This document shows, piece by piece, positions 6,112-17,200 of a stretch of DNA of 64,000 bases. Position numbers and translations under genes: made by a program. The stretch spans positions 26,242 to 90,241 of the forward strand of contig CANBHY010000004.1 of assembly GCA_947368535.1 (NCBI GenBank). Reading direction: 5' to 3'. Positions within the stretch are counted from its first letter, which is position 1, and every line of letters starts with the position of its first letter. The DNA is from an uncultured Clostridium sp. (GTDB lineage Bacteria; Bacillota; Clostridia; TANB77; CAG-508). The notes under the pieces were generated by a model. It was not told where the DNA came from. It saw only the letters and a program-made list of their open reading frames with translations, and did not search any database.

Positions 6112-9048
6112 TTATTTACCCCTTTTATTAGTTATTGTCATTATTACTATTCCTAATGCAGAGACTAACATTATTGTTGCATATATTTCTATGTTGATGT
6201 CTCCTGTTTGTGGAGATAATCTTTTATATTCAGCAGCAGCTGCTGCTTTATCTTTTACGACTTCTATTTCTACTTGCTCTTTTATTCCATTTTCTGTTTC
6301 AACTGTAATTAAAGTTTTTCCTACTGCATGTGCTATTACATTTCCTTTTTCATCTACTGTTAATATTCTTTCATCTGATGATGTGAATTTGTAATTTCCT
6401 TGTCTTGTTGCATCTTCTGGTATTACTTTTACAGTAAGTGTGATTGCTTTTCCAACAGCTATTTTGTTATTAGAAATGTTTGTATATACTTTTATTGCTG
6501 TAATTGGTATTTCGTATGTTGTAATTAAAACTTCTGCATATTTTCCATTTACAATTGCAGTTATAACTGCTTCTCCTACTGACTTTGCTGTTACTGTTCC
6601 ATTTGAATCTACTGATACTACATCTGAATTTGATGATGACCACATTACTGTTTTATCGTCAGTTGTTGTTTCTGGATTATATAGTACTTTTAATTTTTGA
6701 CTTCTACCAAGTCCAAGTGAAAAATCAGCTTGATTAATTGTTATTGAGTCTAATGGAATTTCTATTACTGTAACTTCACATGTTGCCGAAGCTATTATTA
6801 CATTATTTTCTACTGCGTTTACAGTTATGATTACAGGGGTGCCTTCTTCTGTAGCTGAAAGAGCTTCTATTCTTCCTTCTTTATCTACTGTAGCTTTTTT
6901 AGAATCTGTAGAGTCAAATGTTATTTTTCCATTAAAGTTTGTTCCTTCTGGTTGCTTTATTACATCTAATAGTTTCTCTTGTCCTTTTAATAAAGTTATT
7001 TTGTCGTCTATTTCTAATCCAGTTAAAGGTACATTTACTGTTATTTTACATTCTTTTGTTATTCCACCTACTGTAACATATATAAAAGCTGTTCCAGCTT
7101 TATGTGTTGTTACTTCTCCATTTTCATTTACGGTTGCAACTTCAGTATTTGATGAAGACCATTTAACTGTATCATCATCTAGAGTTGCGTCTGTTGGATC
7201 TAATGTAACTTTTAATGTTAGTGGTACGTCTTTATTTATTGTTATATCTGTTTCACTTAATTTTATATCTTTTAATAATGTTACTACTGTTACTTCTGTA
7301 GTTGCTTCTTGTCCATTTGGTGTTTTTGCTGTTATTGTTGCTTTTCCGTTTTTCATCGCTGTTATAACACCAGTTGAATCAATTGTTACAGCATCAGGAT
7401 TACTCGATTCCCAGCTTATTTTCTTTGAGTCGGATGTATTTTCTGGATTAAATTTTACTGTTAAAGTTTTTGTATCTCCTTTTTCTATTACGATTGATTG
7501 TTGCTCAATTATTATTGATTTTAATGGTACTGGCGCAATTTCTACTTCACATGTTGCAACTAATTTTTGATCAGCTACTGAAGTTGCTGTTATTGTCGCT
7601 TTTCCTGGCCCTTTTGTTGTTATTGTTCCGTCTGTTGATACTTGAACTATATTTTTATCACTTGTTTCCCATTTTATAGTCTTGTCATCTGTTGTTTCCA
7701 TATTATTGTATGTTGTATATGTAACCGCTAATTTTTCTTCTTCACCATATGTTAAGTTGACTTTGTCTTTTATTTCAATTGAAAGGATAGGTATTCTTAC
7801 GTGGACATTACAAGTTATCATTTTTCCATCTATTTTTGCTGTTACAGTTGCATCTCCCTTTCCTTTTGCTGTTACTAGGCCATCATTAACAGTTACTACT
7901 GAAGTGTTTGATGAAGACCATTCTAGTGTAGATTTATCTACATCAGCGTCTTCTGGGTCATATATTACATTTAGTTGCATTTCATTTGATTGGTCTACTC
8001 CTAAATTGAAAGTTTTTTCTGTTATATTTCCTTCAAAAGCTATTGATTTTAATTTTACTGATACATTTACAGCGCATATTGCTTTTTTTCCATTAGCTGT
8101 TGTCGCTGTAATAATTGCTTCTCCTCTATCTACTGCTGTTACTGTTCCATCATTGCTTACTGTGGCTACAGAAGAATCTGATGTTGTCCATGATATTGTT
8201 TTGTCTCCATCTGTATCTGTTGGTATTGTTGCTGTTATTTTTGTTGATTCTCCTTTATCTAGTGATATTGATGATTTATCTAGTATAACTGAACCAATTT
8301 CTCTTGTTACTGTAACGTCACAAGATGCAGTAGTTCCATTTTCTGTAGTTGCTGTTATTGTTGTTTTTCCTCTTGTTAATGCTGTTATTGTTCCGTCTTG
8401 TGATATTTTAGCTATTGATTCGTCTGATGATGACCATTTTACGTTTTTTTGAGTTGTATCTGTTGGAGTATATATAGCTTCTAGTTTATGTGTTTCACTT
8501 TCTTTTATAGATAATGATTTTTCGCTTAATTCGATTGATTGCACAGGTATTTCTACTTTAACACTCTGATTAGTTACTGTTGTTGGTATTTCAGCTGAAG
8601 AATTTGATATAGGGTATTTTTCATCTGACTCTATTCTTAAAGATGTCGTTCCTCCTACAGCATTGTCTTTTACTTTAAATTTGACAGTTATTAAACTTCC
8701 TTCATAAGATAAAGCTTGTGAACCCATGGCAAAATAGTTTACTTCTCCTATAACTCCTGTGTTAGGTGTTACAAGCATTCCTGTATTAGCTGTATCTGCT
8801 GATATTACTTCTAATACATCAGAATCATATTTTAGCATGAAATTGAATCCTTCACAGTCTTTTGATCCGTTATCTTTAAAATTTACTGATGCTGTGAATT
8901 CTTCTCCTCTTTGTAAATTACTTTTTGATACTTCTACTTTTAGTTCTGGTGTTCCTTCAATTGCTAGTGCAACACTTGGAATAATGTTAGATAATAGTAT
9001 TATGGTAATAAGTACTAAACTAGTTATTTTTTTCAAATTAAGCTTCAT
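6112..9048 (-). CDS. Wall-anchored cohesin protein with nine Big2 domains and an SPQTG sorting signal
   Basis: 978 residues. A signal peptide (about 1-29) is followed by a cohesin-like domain (about 32-170, beginning GTPELKVEVSKSNLQRGEEF), closely similar to the one in the small cohesin protein at 2740. Nine bacterial Ig-like Big2 repeats follow, each marked by a W/F-(S/T/E)-(S/T)-(S/T)-(D/N) strand and a V-(N/D/S)-x-x-G-x-(V/I)-T-A turn. The end has SPQTGD, a hydrophobic helix and NKRGK, a class B-type wall-sorting signal like those used by Clostridioides difficile SrtB. The domain order suggests a stalk that displays the cohesin away from the wall. AAGGAAGAG precedes the start. First gene of the operon. 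Confidence 0.9.
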   Translation of the reverse strand: MKLNLKKITSLVLITIILLSNIIPSVALAIEGTPELKVEVSKSNLQRGEEFTASVNFKDNGSKDCEGFNFMLKYDSDVLEVISADTANTGMLVTPNTGVIGEVNYFAMGSQALSYEGSLITVKFKVKDNAVGGTTSLRIESDEKYPISNSSAEIPTTVTNQSVKVEIPVQSIELSEKSLSIKESETHKLEAIYTPTDTTQKNVKWSSSDESIAKISQDGTITALTRGKTTITATTENGTTASCDVTVTREIGSVILDKSSISLDKGESTKITATIPTDTDGDKTISWTTSDSSVATVSNDGTVTAVDRGEAIITATTANGKKAICAVNVSVKLKSIAFEGNITEKTFNLGVDQSNEMQLNVIYDPEDADVDKSTLEWSSSNTSVVTVNDGLVTAKGKGDATVTAKIDGKMITCNVHVRIPILSIEIKDKVNLTYGEEEKLAVTYTTYNNMETTDDKTIKWETSDKNIVQVSTDGTITTKGPGKATITATSVADQKLVATCEVEIAPVPLKSIIIEQQSIVIEKGDTKTLTVKFNPENTSDSKKISWESSNPDAVTIDSTGVITAMKNGKATITAKTPNGQEATTEVTVVTLLKDIKLSETDITINKDVPLTLKVTLDPTDATLDDDTVKWSSSNTEVATVNENGEVTTHKAGTAFIYVTVGGITKECKITVNVPLTGLEIDDKITLLKGQEKLLDVIKQPEGTNFNGKITFDSTDSKKATVDKEGRIEALSATEEGTPVIITVNAVENNVIIASATCEVTVIEIPLDSITINQADFSLGLGRSQKLKVLYNPETTTDDKTVMWSSSNSDVVSVDSNGTVTAKSVGEAVITAIVNGKYAEVLITTYEIPITAIKVYTNISNNKIAVGKAITLTVKVIPEDATRQGNYKFTSSDERILTVDEKGNVIAHAVGKTLITVETENGIKEQVEIEVVKDKAAAAAEYKRLSPQTGDINIEIYATIMLVSALGIVIMTITNKRGK

Positions 9049-9086
9049 AAATTTTCTCTTCCTTTTTTACATATTTTTATACATTC

Positions 9087-9115
9087 ATTATACGGATATC
9101 AGAGTTTAAACTCAA
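9087..9115 (-). promoter_or_regulatory. Sigma-A promoter of the cohesin/sortase/dockerin operon
   Basis: Minus-strand TTGAGT (9110-9115), 17-base spacer, perfect TATAAT (9087-9092). Start near 9080 gives a leader of about 32 bases. Confidence 0.8.
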
Positions 9116-9201
9116 TTACGGTTTTATAAAACTTATATTACTTTTTTAAATTTCTTGTTATTTTTTTGTAATATTTTTAATATTTTTTTCAACAATATTA
9201 C

Positions 9202-9233
9202 AAAAGACATCACCTTTTATAGTGATGCCTTTT
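9202..9233 (-). terminator. Terminator of the coiled-coil protein gene
   Basis: Stem of 5 + 6 bp with one mismatch (9202-9213 with 9222-9233), just past the stop codon at 9237, with TTTT at the end of the minus-strand arm. Confidence 0.75.
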
Positions 9234-9236
9234 ATA

Positions 9237-11732
9237 TTAATTTTCTTCATTTGCTGTATTTTTCTTTTTTACTTTCTTTTTAGTTGTTTCTTTTTTCTCT
9301 GTTTCTTCTACTGTTTCGTCTTCATTTTTTTGAGATTCATCTAAGCTTTTTTCTTCTAGTATTTGTTCTGTTTTTTTATTCTTTTTCTTCATAGGTAGTT
9401 TTTCTGCTATTTTTTTCATTTCTTTTTTTATGTCTGTTCTTTTTAATTTTACATCATATTCTTCTATATATACATTTAGAATTTTAGGATATATATCTTC
9501 AGGAGTATTGAAATATCTGTTAGTTATAATTTTTTCTTTAGAGACTAAATCATATTCAAATAATTCAGTGTCTATTAAAAGTTTAGATGTTACATCCATA
9601 CCATTTGGTAAGGTATTATTTATATTGTCATAATATACTGAATTTGTGAAGAATACTGCTGGGAATCCTTCTTTAAAGTTTAATTTGAATAATTTTACTG
9701 CTGTTTCAAATTTATTTCCATATGACTGCAACTCTCTTTCAGCGTTTATATTGAATATACCATAATCTGTTTTATGCAATTTTTCATTTACTGATGCAAC
9801 TTGATATATTGGCATATCGTAATCAAATTTCACTTTGCACATTGCTTCATTTAAAGAACCTGCTATTGTTTGTAGTTTTTCTGTAAAATCAAATATATCG
9901 ATTTTTTTATTTACATTTAACACTTGGAACTTATCTTTTTCATGCTCTCTGTGTGATTTATTGTTTAAATATCTTACTTGAGTTGAATCATCTTTCATTG
10001 CACCAAATATATCAAATTCATTTTTGTTAAACATTGAGTTTTGTGTTGTAAAGTACTCACTTTTTAAATTTCTTAGTTCTTCCTCAATAACATCTCTATT
10101 CATTTCTCCGCTTTTTAGCATATTTATAATAGGTAGTACATTTGTACTTGAAATGAATATGCTATCTAACTCTTGTTTAGAGAATTTTGTTCTTTGTAGT
10201 TTATCATAGTTTATTCCAAAATCTTCAAAGTCATAATCATAATCAAATTTCTTTTTTAATTTTATACTGTCTGATAGATAAGCTTCTTCTCCTGTTTCTA
10301 ATTCTAGTAGTTCGTCTTTATTTGCAAATTTCCAAAATTCAAATAAACTCTTTTTATGCTGATCTATTTCATTTATGTATATAGTTGCATTTTCTATTTT
10401 TCTTTCTGTGTTTACAATCTTTAATTCTAGAGCTTTTATATCTTGTCTTAGATCTTTTACATATCTTTCACTTTTTTCATATAAGGCTTGTACTGTTACT
10501 AAATCATCAATTGTATGATATTTTTTATCATCACTGAAACCTTGTATTGGTTTTGATTCTTTCTTTTCATCTTTTTTTTCTTCTTCTATTTGCGCTAGTT
10601 TTTCTTCTTCGCTTATTTTGGGTTTCTTTTTTGAGAAGAAATATCTAACTTTTCCAAAGAAGGTTTTTTTACATTCAAGATATGTTGATATTTCTTTTTG
10701 TTTCATAAAATATTCTGCATCTTTTTTCTTTGATTCTTCTTTTAGGTTCTTCAACTTTTTCTCAAGCTCAAAAGCTTCTTGGTTAAATTGTTTTATTGTT
10801 GCTTCTGTTGTTATGTACTTATCTTTTATAAATTCTGGTAAATCTCCATATTCAATTTTTTTACCATTGTAACAAAATTCTATACTGTTTTCGTTATTTA
10901 TTCTTGTAGAAAAATTATATCTGTTTCCTAGTTCTGTTTGAATCATAAATAGGGCTTTTACTAATTTATAAAATTCGTCTGCTTCTTCTTTTGTTCTTAA
11001 AACAATTTTATACATTGTTTTAAGTGTTTCATATATTGGTGTTTCTCCTACTATTTGTGTTGTTAGATTTCCGTCCATATCGTGAACTTCGTATGATAGA
11101 GGCCAATTTTTAGTAAATACCCATAAATAGTTTTCAATATCATTTATTTGTTTGTTGGTTAAATATTTTTCACTATAGTTTACATATGATATTGGTACAT
11201 ATACCTTTTCATCTCTTGTAGATGTTTCTAATTCGATTTTTTTCTTTAATAAGTAAAACAATTCATCAAAAGTATCTTCTTTTAATGAAAATAGCATGAA
11301 ATATTTACCCGAATATTCTGAATAATATATTTGCCATAATTGATTTCTATTAAAACTTACTGTAAAAGGTATTTTCTTTTCCATTTTACTTTGTTCTAAT
11401 GATATTCTTCTGATCCCTGCTTCTGAAATTTTGTCAAATACTTTCATTAATTCTACTGCTTTTTCATCATCATCTTGTGCTTGTTTTATATAGGTTCCAA
11501 AAGCTATTGATTTATCATATTTTTCTTTTATTTGATTATCTCTATATGCTGTTGTGCAATATATTTCTATATCTTTTATTGATACATATTTATATACCTT
11601 TAGTTCTTTGTCGTTATTTAGTCTTGAGGGATTAAATACTATTGGTTTGCTATCTTCTAAAAAGCTTGGTAAATTATCTAAATCTAATCCTATAATGTTT
11701 AGTTTTTCCATTATATCTTCTTTTGTTGACAA
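9237..11732 (-). CDS. Large cytoplasmic coiled-coil protein of unknown function
   Basis: 831 residues from a TTG start at 11732, preferred because a perfect AGGAGG (11742-11747) lies nine bases upstream; the longer frame from an ATG at 11795 has no ribosome site. No signal peptide or membrane helix. Residues about 320-470 are strongly coiled-coil and very rich in Lys and Glu, and the last ~70 residues are a charged Lys/Glu/Thr tail. The N-terminal third, with many aromatic strands, looks globular. I recognise no catalytic motif. It sits alone between terminators, upstream of the surface operon but with its own transcript. A scaffold or structural role is only a guess. Confidence 0.8.
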   Translation of the reverse strand: MSTKEDIMEKLNIIGLDLDNLPSFLEDSKPIVFNPSRLNNDKELKVYKYVSIKDIEIYCTTAYRDNQIKEKYDKSIAFGTYIKQAQDDDEKAVELMKVFDKISEAGIRRISLEQSKMEKKIPFTVSFNRNQLWQIYYSEYSGKYFMLFSLKEDTFDELFYLLKKKIELETSTRDEKVYVPISYVNYSEKYLTNKQINDIENYLWVFTKNWPLSYEVHDMDGNLTTQIVGETPIYETLKTMYKIVLRTKEEADEFYKLVKALFMIQTELGNRYNFSTRINNENSIEFCYNGKKIEYGDLPEFIKDKYITTEATIKQFNQEAFELEKKLKNLKEESKKKDAEYFMKQKEISTYLECKKTFFGKVRYFFSKKKPKISEEEKLAQIEEEKKDEKKESKPIQGFSDDKKYHTIDDLVTVQALYEKSERYVKDLRQDIKALELKIVNTERKIENATIYINEIDQHKKSLFEFWKFANKDELLELETGEEAYLSDSIKLKKKFDYDYDFEDFGINYDKLQRTKFSKQELDSIFISSTNVLPIINMLKSGEMNRDVIEEELRNLKSEYFTTQNSMFNKNEFDIFGAMKDDSTQVRYLNNKSHREHEKDKFQVLNVNKKIDIFDFTEKLQTIAGSLNEAMCKVKFDYDMPIYQVASVNEKLHKTDYGIFNINAERELQSYGNKFETAVKLFKLNFKEGFPAVFFTNSVYYDNINNTLPNGMDVTSKLLIDTELFEYDLVSKEKIITNRYFNTPEDIYPKILNVYIEEYDVKLKRTDIKKEMKKIAEKLPMKKKNKKTEQILEEKSLDESQKNEDETVEETEKKETTKKKVKKKNTANEEN

Positions 11733-11942
11733 TTTTATTTTCCTCCTCACGGTATTTTTCAGCTTGAGTATATCATATAGAAAATTTTTTTCCAATATTT
11801 TTAAAAAATAATTTTTTAAAGTGCATTATAAAAAAATATAAGAGTAACTCATATTTTTTTAATTTTGCTCTTCGCAATTACCTTAATAAAAAACTATGAT
11901 TTACACTTATATTTTTGTATAGTCTATAATTATATATAAAAA

Positions 11943-13718
11943 TTATTCTCTTGCTTTATTATTAATTTCTTCTGTAATCTTTGAAGCAAAATCTACTAGT
12001 GACATTTGTCCTATGTCTCCTTCTTTTCTTTTACGTACACCAACCGCATTTGCTTCTACTTCTTTGTCTCCTATGATAATCATATAAGGAACTTTTTGTA
12101 GTTGTGCTTCTCTTATTTTGTATCCAATTTTTTCTTGTCTTAAATCTAAGTCTACTCTTATTCCTTTTGATTGTAATTCATCTTTTACTTTTTCTGCGTA
12201 GTCTTTTTGGCTATCTGAGATTGGTAAAATAGCTACTTGAACTGGTGATAGCCATAATGGGAATGCTCCTTTTGTCTCTTCTATTAAGAAACATAAGAAT
12301 CTATCAAATGTTCCAAGTATTGCTCTGTGTATTACAACAGGTCTATGTTTTTCATTATCTTCACCTATATATTCTAATTCAAATCTTTCAGGTAATAAGA
12401 AATCTAATTGACATGTTGAAACTGTTACGTCGTGTCCTACTGCTGATTTTAATTGTACGTCTAGTTTTGGTCCATAGAAAGCTGCTTCTCCTTCTGCTTC
12501 ATAGAAGTTAACTCCTAACTCTACTAATATTTCTCTTAGTTGACTTTCTGCTTTTTCCCACATCTGATCATCATCAAAATATTTTTCTTTGTTGTTTTTA
12601 TCTCTTAAAGATAATCTAAATTCATAATCTTCAAAGCCGAAATCTTTATATACTTCTAAAATTAGTTTAACAACTTTTCCAAATTCTTCTTTAATTTGAT
12701 CTGGTCTTACAAAAAGGTGAGCATCGTTTTGACACATTTCACGAACTCTTTCTAGTCCGCAAACGCTTCCACTATCTTCAAATCTAAAGTCGTGTGCAAG
12801 TTCTCCTATTCTTATTGGTAAATCTCTATATGAATGTAGTTTGTTTTTATATATTAGCATATGGTGTGGACAGTTCATTGGTCTTAATACTATTTCTTCA
12901 TTGTCTAATTTCATTACTGGAAACATATCTTCTTTGTAATGATCCCAATGACCACTTGTTTTATATAGGCTTACATTTGCAAGTGACGGTGTATACACAT
13001 GGTTATATCCCATTTCAATTTCTTTATCTTGAATATATCTTTCTAATAGTCTTCTTACTGTTGCTCCATTAGGTAAGTACATTGGTAATCCTGAACCTAC
13101 TAATGGATGAGTCATAAATAAGGCTAGTTCTTTTCCTAGTTTTCTATGATCTCTTTGTTTTGCTTCTTCTAGTTTTTGTAGATGTTCTTCTAGCTCTGAA
13201 GCTTTAGGGAATGAAACTCCATAGATTCTTTGTAGCATTTTATTTTTTTCATCACCTCTCCAATATGCTCCTGATGATGATAATAGTTTTATTGCTTTTA
13301 CGCATCCTGTTGATGGTAAATGTGGACCTCTACAAAGGTCTGTGAATTCTCCTTGTTTGTAAAATGATATTACTTCACCTTCTGGTAGTTCTGTAATTAA
13401 TTCTACTTTATAAGGTTCTTCTTTTTCTTTCATTAATTTGATTGCTTCTTCTCTTGGAAGCTCAAATCTTTCAATTGGTAAATCTTCTTTTATGATTTTT
13501 TTCATTTCTTCTTCAATTTTTAATAAATCTTCTTCTGTGAATGGTTTTTCTACATCAAAATCATAATAAAATCCATTTTCAATTGATGGTCCTATTGTTA
13601 CTTTAGCTGCTGGATATAATCTCTTTACAGCTTGTGCCATAATGTGTGAAGTTGTATGCCAATACATTGCTTCTTCAACTTCTGCAGTTCTTCCACCGCC
13701 TAATTTAATTTTAAACAT
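11943..13718 (-). CDS. thrS: Threonine-tRNA ligase lacking the TGS domain
   Basis: 591 residues. The start at 13718 follows AGGAGG; a longer frame to 13757 has no such site. The editing domain comes first ([10 protein letters not shown] with zinc-type His residues, then [12 protein letters not shown]), followed by the class II core with [20 protein letters not shown], the motif 2 region FRFEDSG and the motif 3 region [12 protein letters not shown]. The anticodon-binding domain ends the protein. Standard enzymes are about 640 residues with an N-terminal TGS domain; only about eight residues precede the editing domain here, so TGS is absent. The enzyme charges tRNA(Thr) and edits Ser-tRNA(Thr). 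Expression is controlled by a T-box leader. Confidence 0.95.
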   Translation of the reverse strand: MFKIKLGGGRTAEVEEAMYWHTTSHIMAQAVKRLYPAAKVTIGPSIENGFYYDFDVEKPFTEEDLLKIEEEMKKIIKEDLPIERFELPREEAIKLMKEKEEPYKVELITELPEGEVISFYKQGEFTDLCRGPHLPSTGCVKAIKLLSSSGAYWRGDEKNKMLQRIYGVSFPKASELEEHLQKLEEAKQRDHRKLGKELALFMTHPLVGSGLPMYLPNGATVRRLLERYIQDKEIEMGYNHVYTPSLANVSLYKTSGHWDHYKEDMFPVMKLDNEEIVLRPMNCPHHMLIYKNKLHSYRDLPIRIGELAHDFRFEDSGSVCGLERVREMCQNDAHLFVRPDQIKEEFGKVVKLILEVYKDFGFEDYEFRLSLRDKNNKEKYFDDDQMWEKAESQLREILVELGVNFYEAEGEAAFYGPKLDVQLKSAVGHDVTVSTCQLDFLLPERFELEYIGEDNEKHRPVVIHRAILGTFDRFLCFLIEETKGAFPLWLSPVQVAILPISDSQKDYAEKVKDELQSKGIRVDLDLRQEKIGYKIREAQLQKVPYMIIIGDKEVEANAVGVRKRKEGDIGQMSLVDFASKITEEINNKARE

Positions 13719-13733
13719 ATAAATTCCTCCTTT

Positions 13734-14041
13734 GCCTAATTTTCTTAGGCTAAACAAAATTTATTTAAGTCTTTTTTTCTTATAGAGGTTCCTTGAATTT
13801 GTTTTAAAAATCAAAGAACCCCTATAAGTCAAAAATCTTGACTTATAGGGGTAAGTTTTATTTCTCACGGTTCCACCCTACTGTTTAACTTGTTTACCGT
13901 TTTAACGCAACATCCACGCTTTTCTTTCGAAAAGAAACTCCAGAGTAGTTTTTCAAAACTGTTTTTCAAGATTAGCTTTCAGCCGGTGACCAATCATCTC
14001 TTTTGATAACCTTGTTTTTACTTTTCTCTTTCATCGTTTAC
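13734..14041 (-). promoter_or_regulatory. Threonine T-box leader of thrS
   Basis: The minus-strand leader holds the T-box core GGGTGGAACCGTGAG (about 13863-13878), a specifier-loop region with two tandem ACU (Thr) triplets at 13944-13949, and a 14-bp terminator stem (13818-13831 with 13839-13852) followed by a T-rich tail. Uncharged tRNA(Thr) should favour the antiterminator and switch thrS on. A third arm at 13779-13791 can also pair with the 3' arm of the terminator (12 Watson-Crick pairs and one G-U), forming an alternative hairpin. A small 6-bp hairpin at 13734-13750 sits just before the ribosome site. Confidence 0.9.
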
Positions 14042-14047
14042 GTAATT

Positions 14048-14076
14048 ATTTTATACTTTTTTTATGTAATTGTCAA
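14048..14076 (-). promoter_or_regulatory. Sigma-A promoter of thrS
   Basis: Minus-strand TTGACA (14071-14076), 17-base spacer, TAAAAT (14048-14053); start near 14041, directly ahead of the T-box leader. Confidence 0.8.
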
Positions 14077-14098
14077 GTTATTTTGTTTTTGATATTTT

Positions 14099-14260
14099 CT
14101 ATCTTTGTTGTGTTTGTTGTTGCTGTCTAGCAGCACCAGCTTCTAGATTTTCTATTACTTTTCCACTTAAGCTAAATGCTCCTAAATGTGCATATGAACC
14201 GCAATCTATGTATATTATTGGTTTAGTTACATCTTCATCTAAAAATTGTACATTTACTCC
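14099..14260 (-). CDS. C-terminal end of the giant phosphatase protein, downstream (+1) frame
   Basis: 53 residues read from the GGA at 14260 to TAG at 14099. They contain IIYIDCGSYAHLGAFSL, the closing strands expected after the GHTP motif of PPP-type metallophosphatases, and end in a Gln-rich tail. There is no start codon or ribosome site for independent translation. Joined to the upstream frame the sequence reads GHTPQSE-GVNVQF, which restores the end of the catalytic domain. Confidence 0.8.
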   Translation of the reverse strand, partial: GVNVQFLDEDVTKPIIYIDCGSYAHLGAFSLSGKVIENLEAGAARQQQQTQQR

Positions 14261-17200
14261 GTTCTGATTGTGGTGTATGTCCTACAACCATTGCATGTCT
14301 TGTTGGCCAATTAATAGGTGCATAATGCGTGTTTGGTGTTTTTTCTCTATACCATAATGTATTTTTAAACCTTTTTATCTTTGCACTATTGTTAGCATTT
14401 TCGCCTTTCATTTGTAAATCATAGGCTTTTTCTAAATTAAATTGGCTGTCATATTGATATAGTTTTGGATCAAAGAATGCATGCGCTAGTGCATATGAAT
14501 TCTCACCATATCTAGCTCTCATCTGGATAGGTTGGCTTCCAAGCCATTCGGTTAATTCCTCAATCGTTACTCTTTTTGTTATTAGTCCTTCTTTTAGAGC
14601 ATTTTCTACTGTCTGATTGAAGTTTTGCAATTTTTGGATTGTATCTCCTCCTTTATTTAGTTCCATGCTTTTGTATCCATAATCATATAAAGAATTATTT
14701 TTAGTATTGCCATCTATTTTTCCTCTCAAAAAGTCATATGCAAATTCATCGTGATTTCCTGGTACATATCTTACTCTACCTACATCACTTAATTCTTTTA
14801 TTTGTAAAAGCATTTCTACTCCATAGCTTCCTCTATCCATAGCGTCACCTAATATTATAACGTTTAAGTTTGGATTCTGTTTCATCATTTGCTTTACAAA
14901 TTCCCATCTATCCATCCTGCTATGTAAATCACTTATTACTATTGTATCTGGTGCATTATTTTGATATAGTTGTGATTCTTGATTTGTCTCATTTCTTCTT
15001 TCAGTTTTTGGGATATCATTGCTTGTATTTGTTTCTTCTAAGTTAACCTGTGGTTGTAAGGTTGGGCTGCTCTCTGTTGTACGAGGTGCTTCGTAATTTA
15101 TATTTTTATATACTTCTTCGAATTTTTTTATTTGAGCATTTTGAGCAACTTTATTTATTATTGCAGCTTTTATTTTTTCATTTGCTCTTTGCATTTCTGC
15201 AGAATCAGTAGTACATGCTGTCCATGTTTCTAGGTCTTCCATATATTCAATGCTCCCAATAAATGGTGTCTTTTTTCCTTTTGTTTCGCTTAATAATGAT
15301 TTATATAATTGAGAAAACATTTCTGGATTTTGCTCATATATTTGTTGTGGTGTACCCGTGTTAGGTAATAAAACAAATGCGTTATCTATTTTATTATCTA
15401 CTTCACTTGTGTCCCAAGTTTTTATTTCCCATAATATTTTATCATTTATTGTATCTGCTGGTGAATAATCTACTATTTTAAAATCTGGTGAGTTGTTTTC
15501 TTGATTTACAACTGTTCCATATTGATATTGCATATCATTTTCAGCAATTTCTTGATTTTTATTAAAAAAGTTTTTAGCTTTTTCAATCATTGTTTGATTT
15601 CCGTGTGTGTTTGAAACAGATACAGTATTTCCGTTTCTTTCGGCAAGTTGATTTATCCTTTCGCTGATTTGTTGTGGTAGTGGCTTCGTTTCATTAGATA
15701 CTTCTTTTAGCTTTGCCGCTTCTAATATAGAATCTAAATTGTACCATTTTTCATCTATTTTAATTTGACTATATGTGTTCTCTCCTGCTTTTACATTTCT
15801 ACTTTCTATTCCATATAATTCTAGTGCTGTTTTTTGTACTATGGTCAATCCTTCTGAATTTGTCTGATTACTAAATAAAGCTTCTTGCAATTTTGATATA
15901 TCTGTATTTGATGAGCTTTGACTTGCTTCTTCTTGCACGTTTATATTTTTATTTACGCTTGATAGTACATCAACTGCTATTTCTAGCTCAGTGCCTTTTA
16001 AATCTACTCCTGGTGTTATTTGCTTTAATTTTTCTACCGTCGCTTCTGCTAATTCTAGTGAGACTTTTTCTCCGTTGTAGTCCTTTAATATGATGTCAAT
16101 ATCTCCTTTTAAAAAATTTTGGGCTGCATATTTATTTTCTATGTTTTTAAAATCTTTTTGAGCTGTTTCAAAATCTCTAAAAAATCCATCATATTCTACG
16201 TATAATTTATTTTGAGTTTCTGTTATTTGCTTTACTGATGATTTAGATGATTTTTGAACTGGTTGCATAATGTTTTCCTGTTCTATATCATTTACAATTC
16301 CATAATATTTTTTCTTGTTGTTCTGTTCTATGGTTTCTATATAGACTGCCATATATTCATCTATGTTTCCTGTGTTATTTAATCGTCTTTCTTCTAGTTC
16401 TTGCTGTAATTCAACATTATTAGCAATTTCTTGTTCTATTTGTTCTATTCTATATGGTCTTTCCAATAAACTTTCATATACTTGATTTGCTATTTGATCA
16501 TTTGCAAAGATTTGTTGTGCTTGTTTTGATAGATTAGAATTTTGTAGTTTGTATTGTATTGCATTAGATAAGGTTGGTTCGTAATAATCTCTCTCTATTT
16601 TTAGTAATTCTACTGCACTATCTAAAGTTAATTCTGAATTGAGTAATGCTGTTATTGTTTTCGTTTCAGGTGGTGATATATGTGTTACTGTTTCTCTAAC
16701 TAATTCAGTAGTTTGATTTTCGTTTGTTTGTGTCTTATTCTGATTATTATTTATTGCTTGTCTATTAATTGTATTTGTTATTCCATTTAAAACTAATGTT
16801 GATAGTACTGTGGTTACAGCTGTATCACTCCAGTCAGATAATTTATATTCTGCATTTGGATCAACAGTTCCTCTGTCTACATATGTTCCTACTACATCAG
16901 ATATTGTTTCTTCTATGACTTCACCTGCTACATTGATTCCTCTTTTAGCTAATTCTTGTCCTACTTCATTTTTTACTTTGTCTAATATGCCTTTTTCTAT
17001 GATGTCGTCTAATGCTCCTTTTCCAAAGATGTTAACTCCACTGAACATCATTTCTGTTCCGACTTCTACCATTGCTTTTGCATTTCCTATTTTTACTGCT
17101 TCGTTTAGTTCTGCACCTCTATTTAAGGCTTCTTGTGTGGATTGTCCTTTAGCACTTAGTCCCATTACACCTAAACTTATAGCTGGATCTCCAGTTGCAA

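Noticed and set aside
6827..8452. Long plus-strand ORFs opposite the Big2 repeats
   Set aside because: Antisense of a repeat-rich, low-GC gene; no starts or domains of their own.
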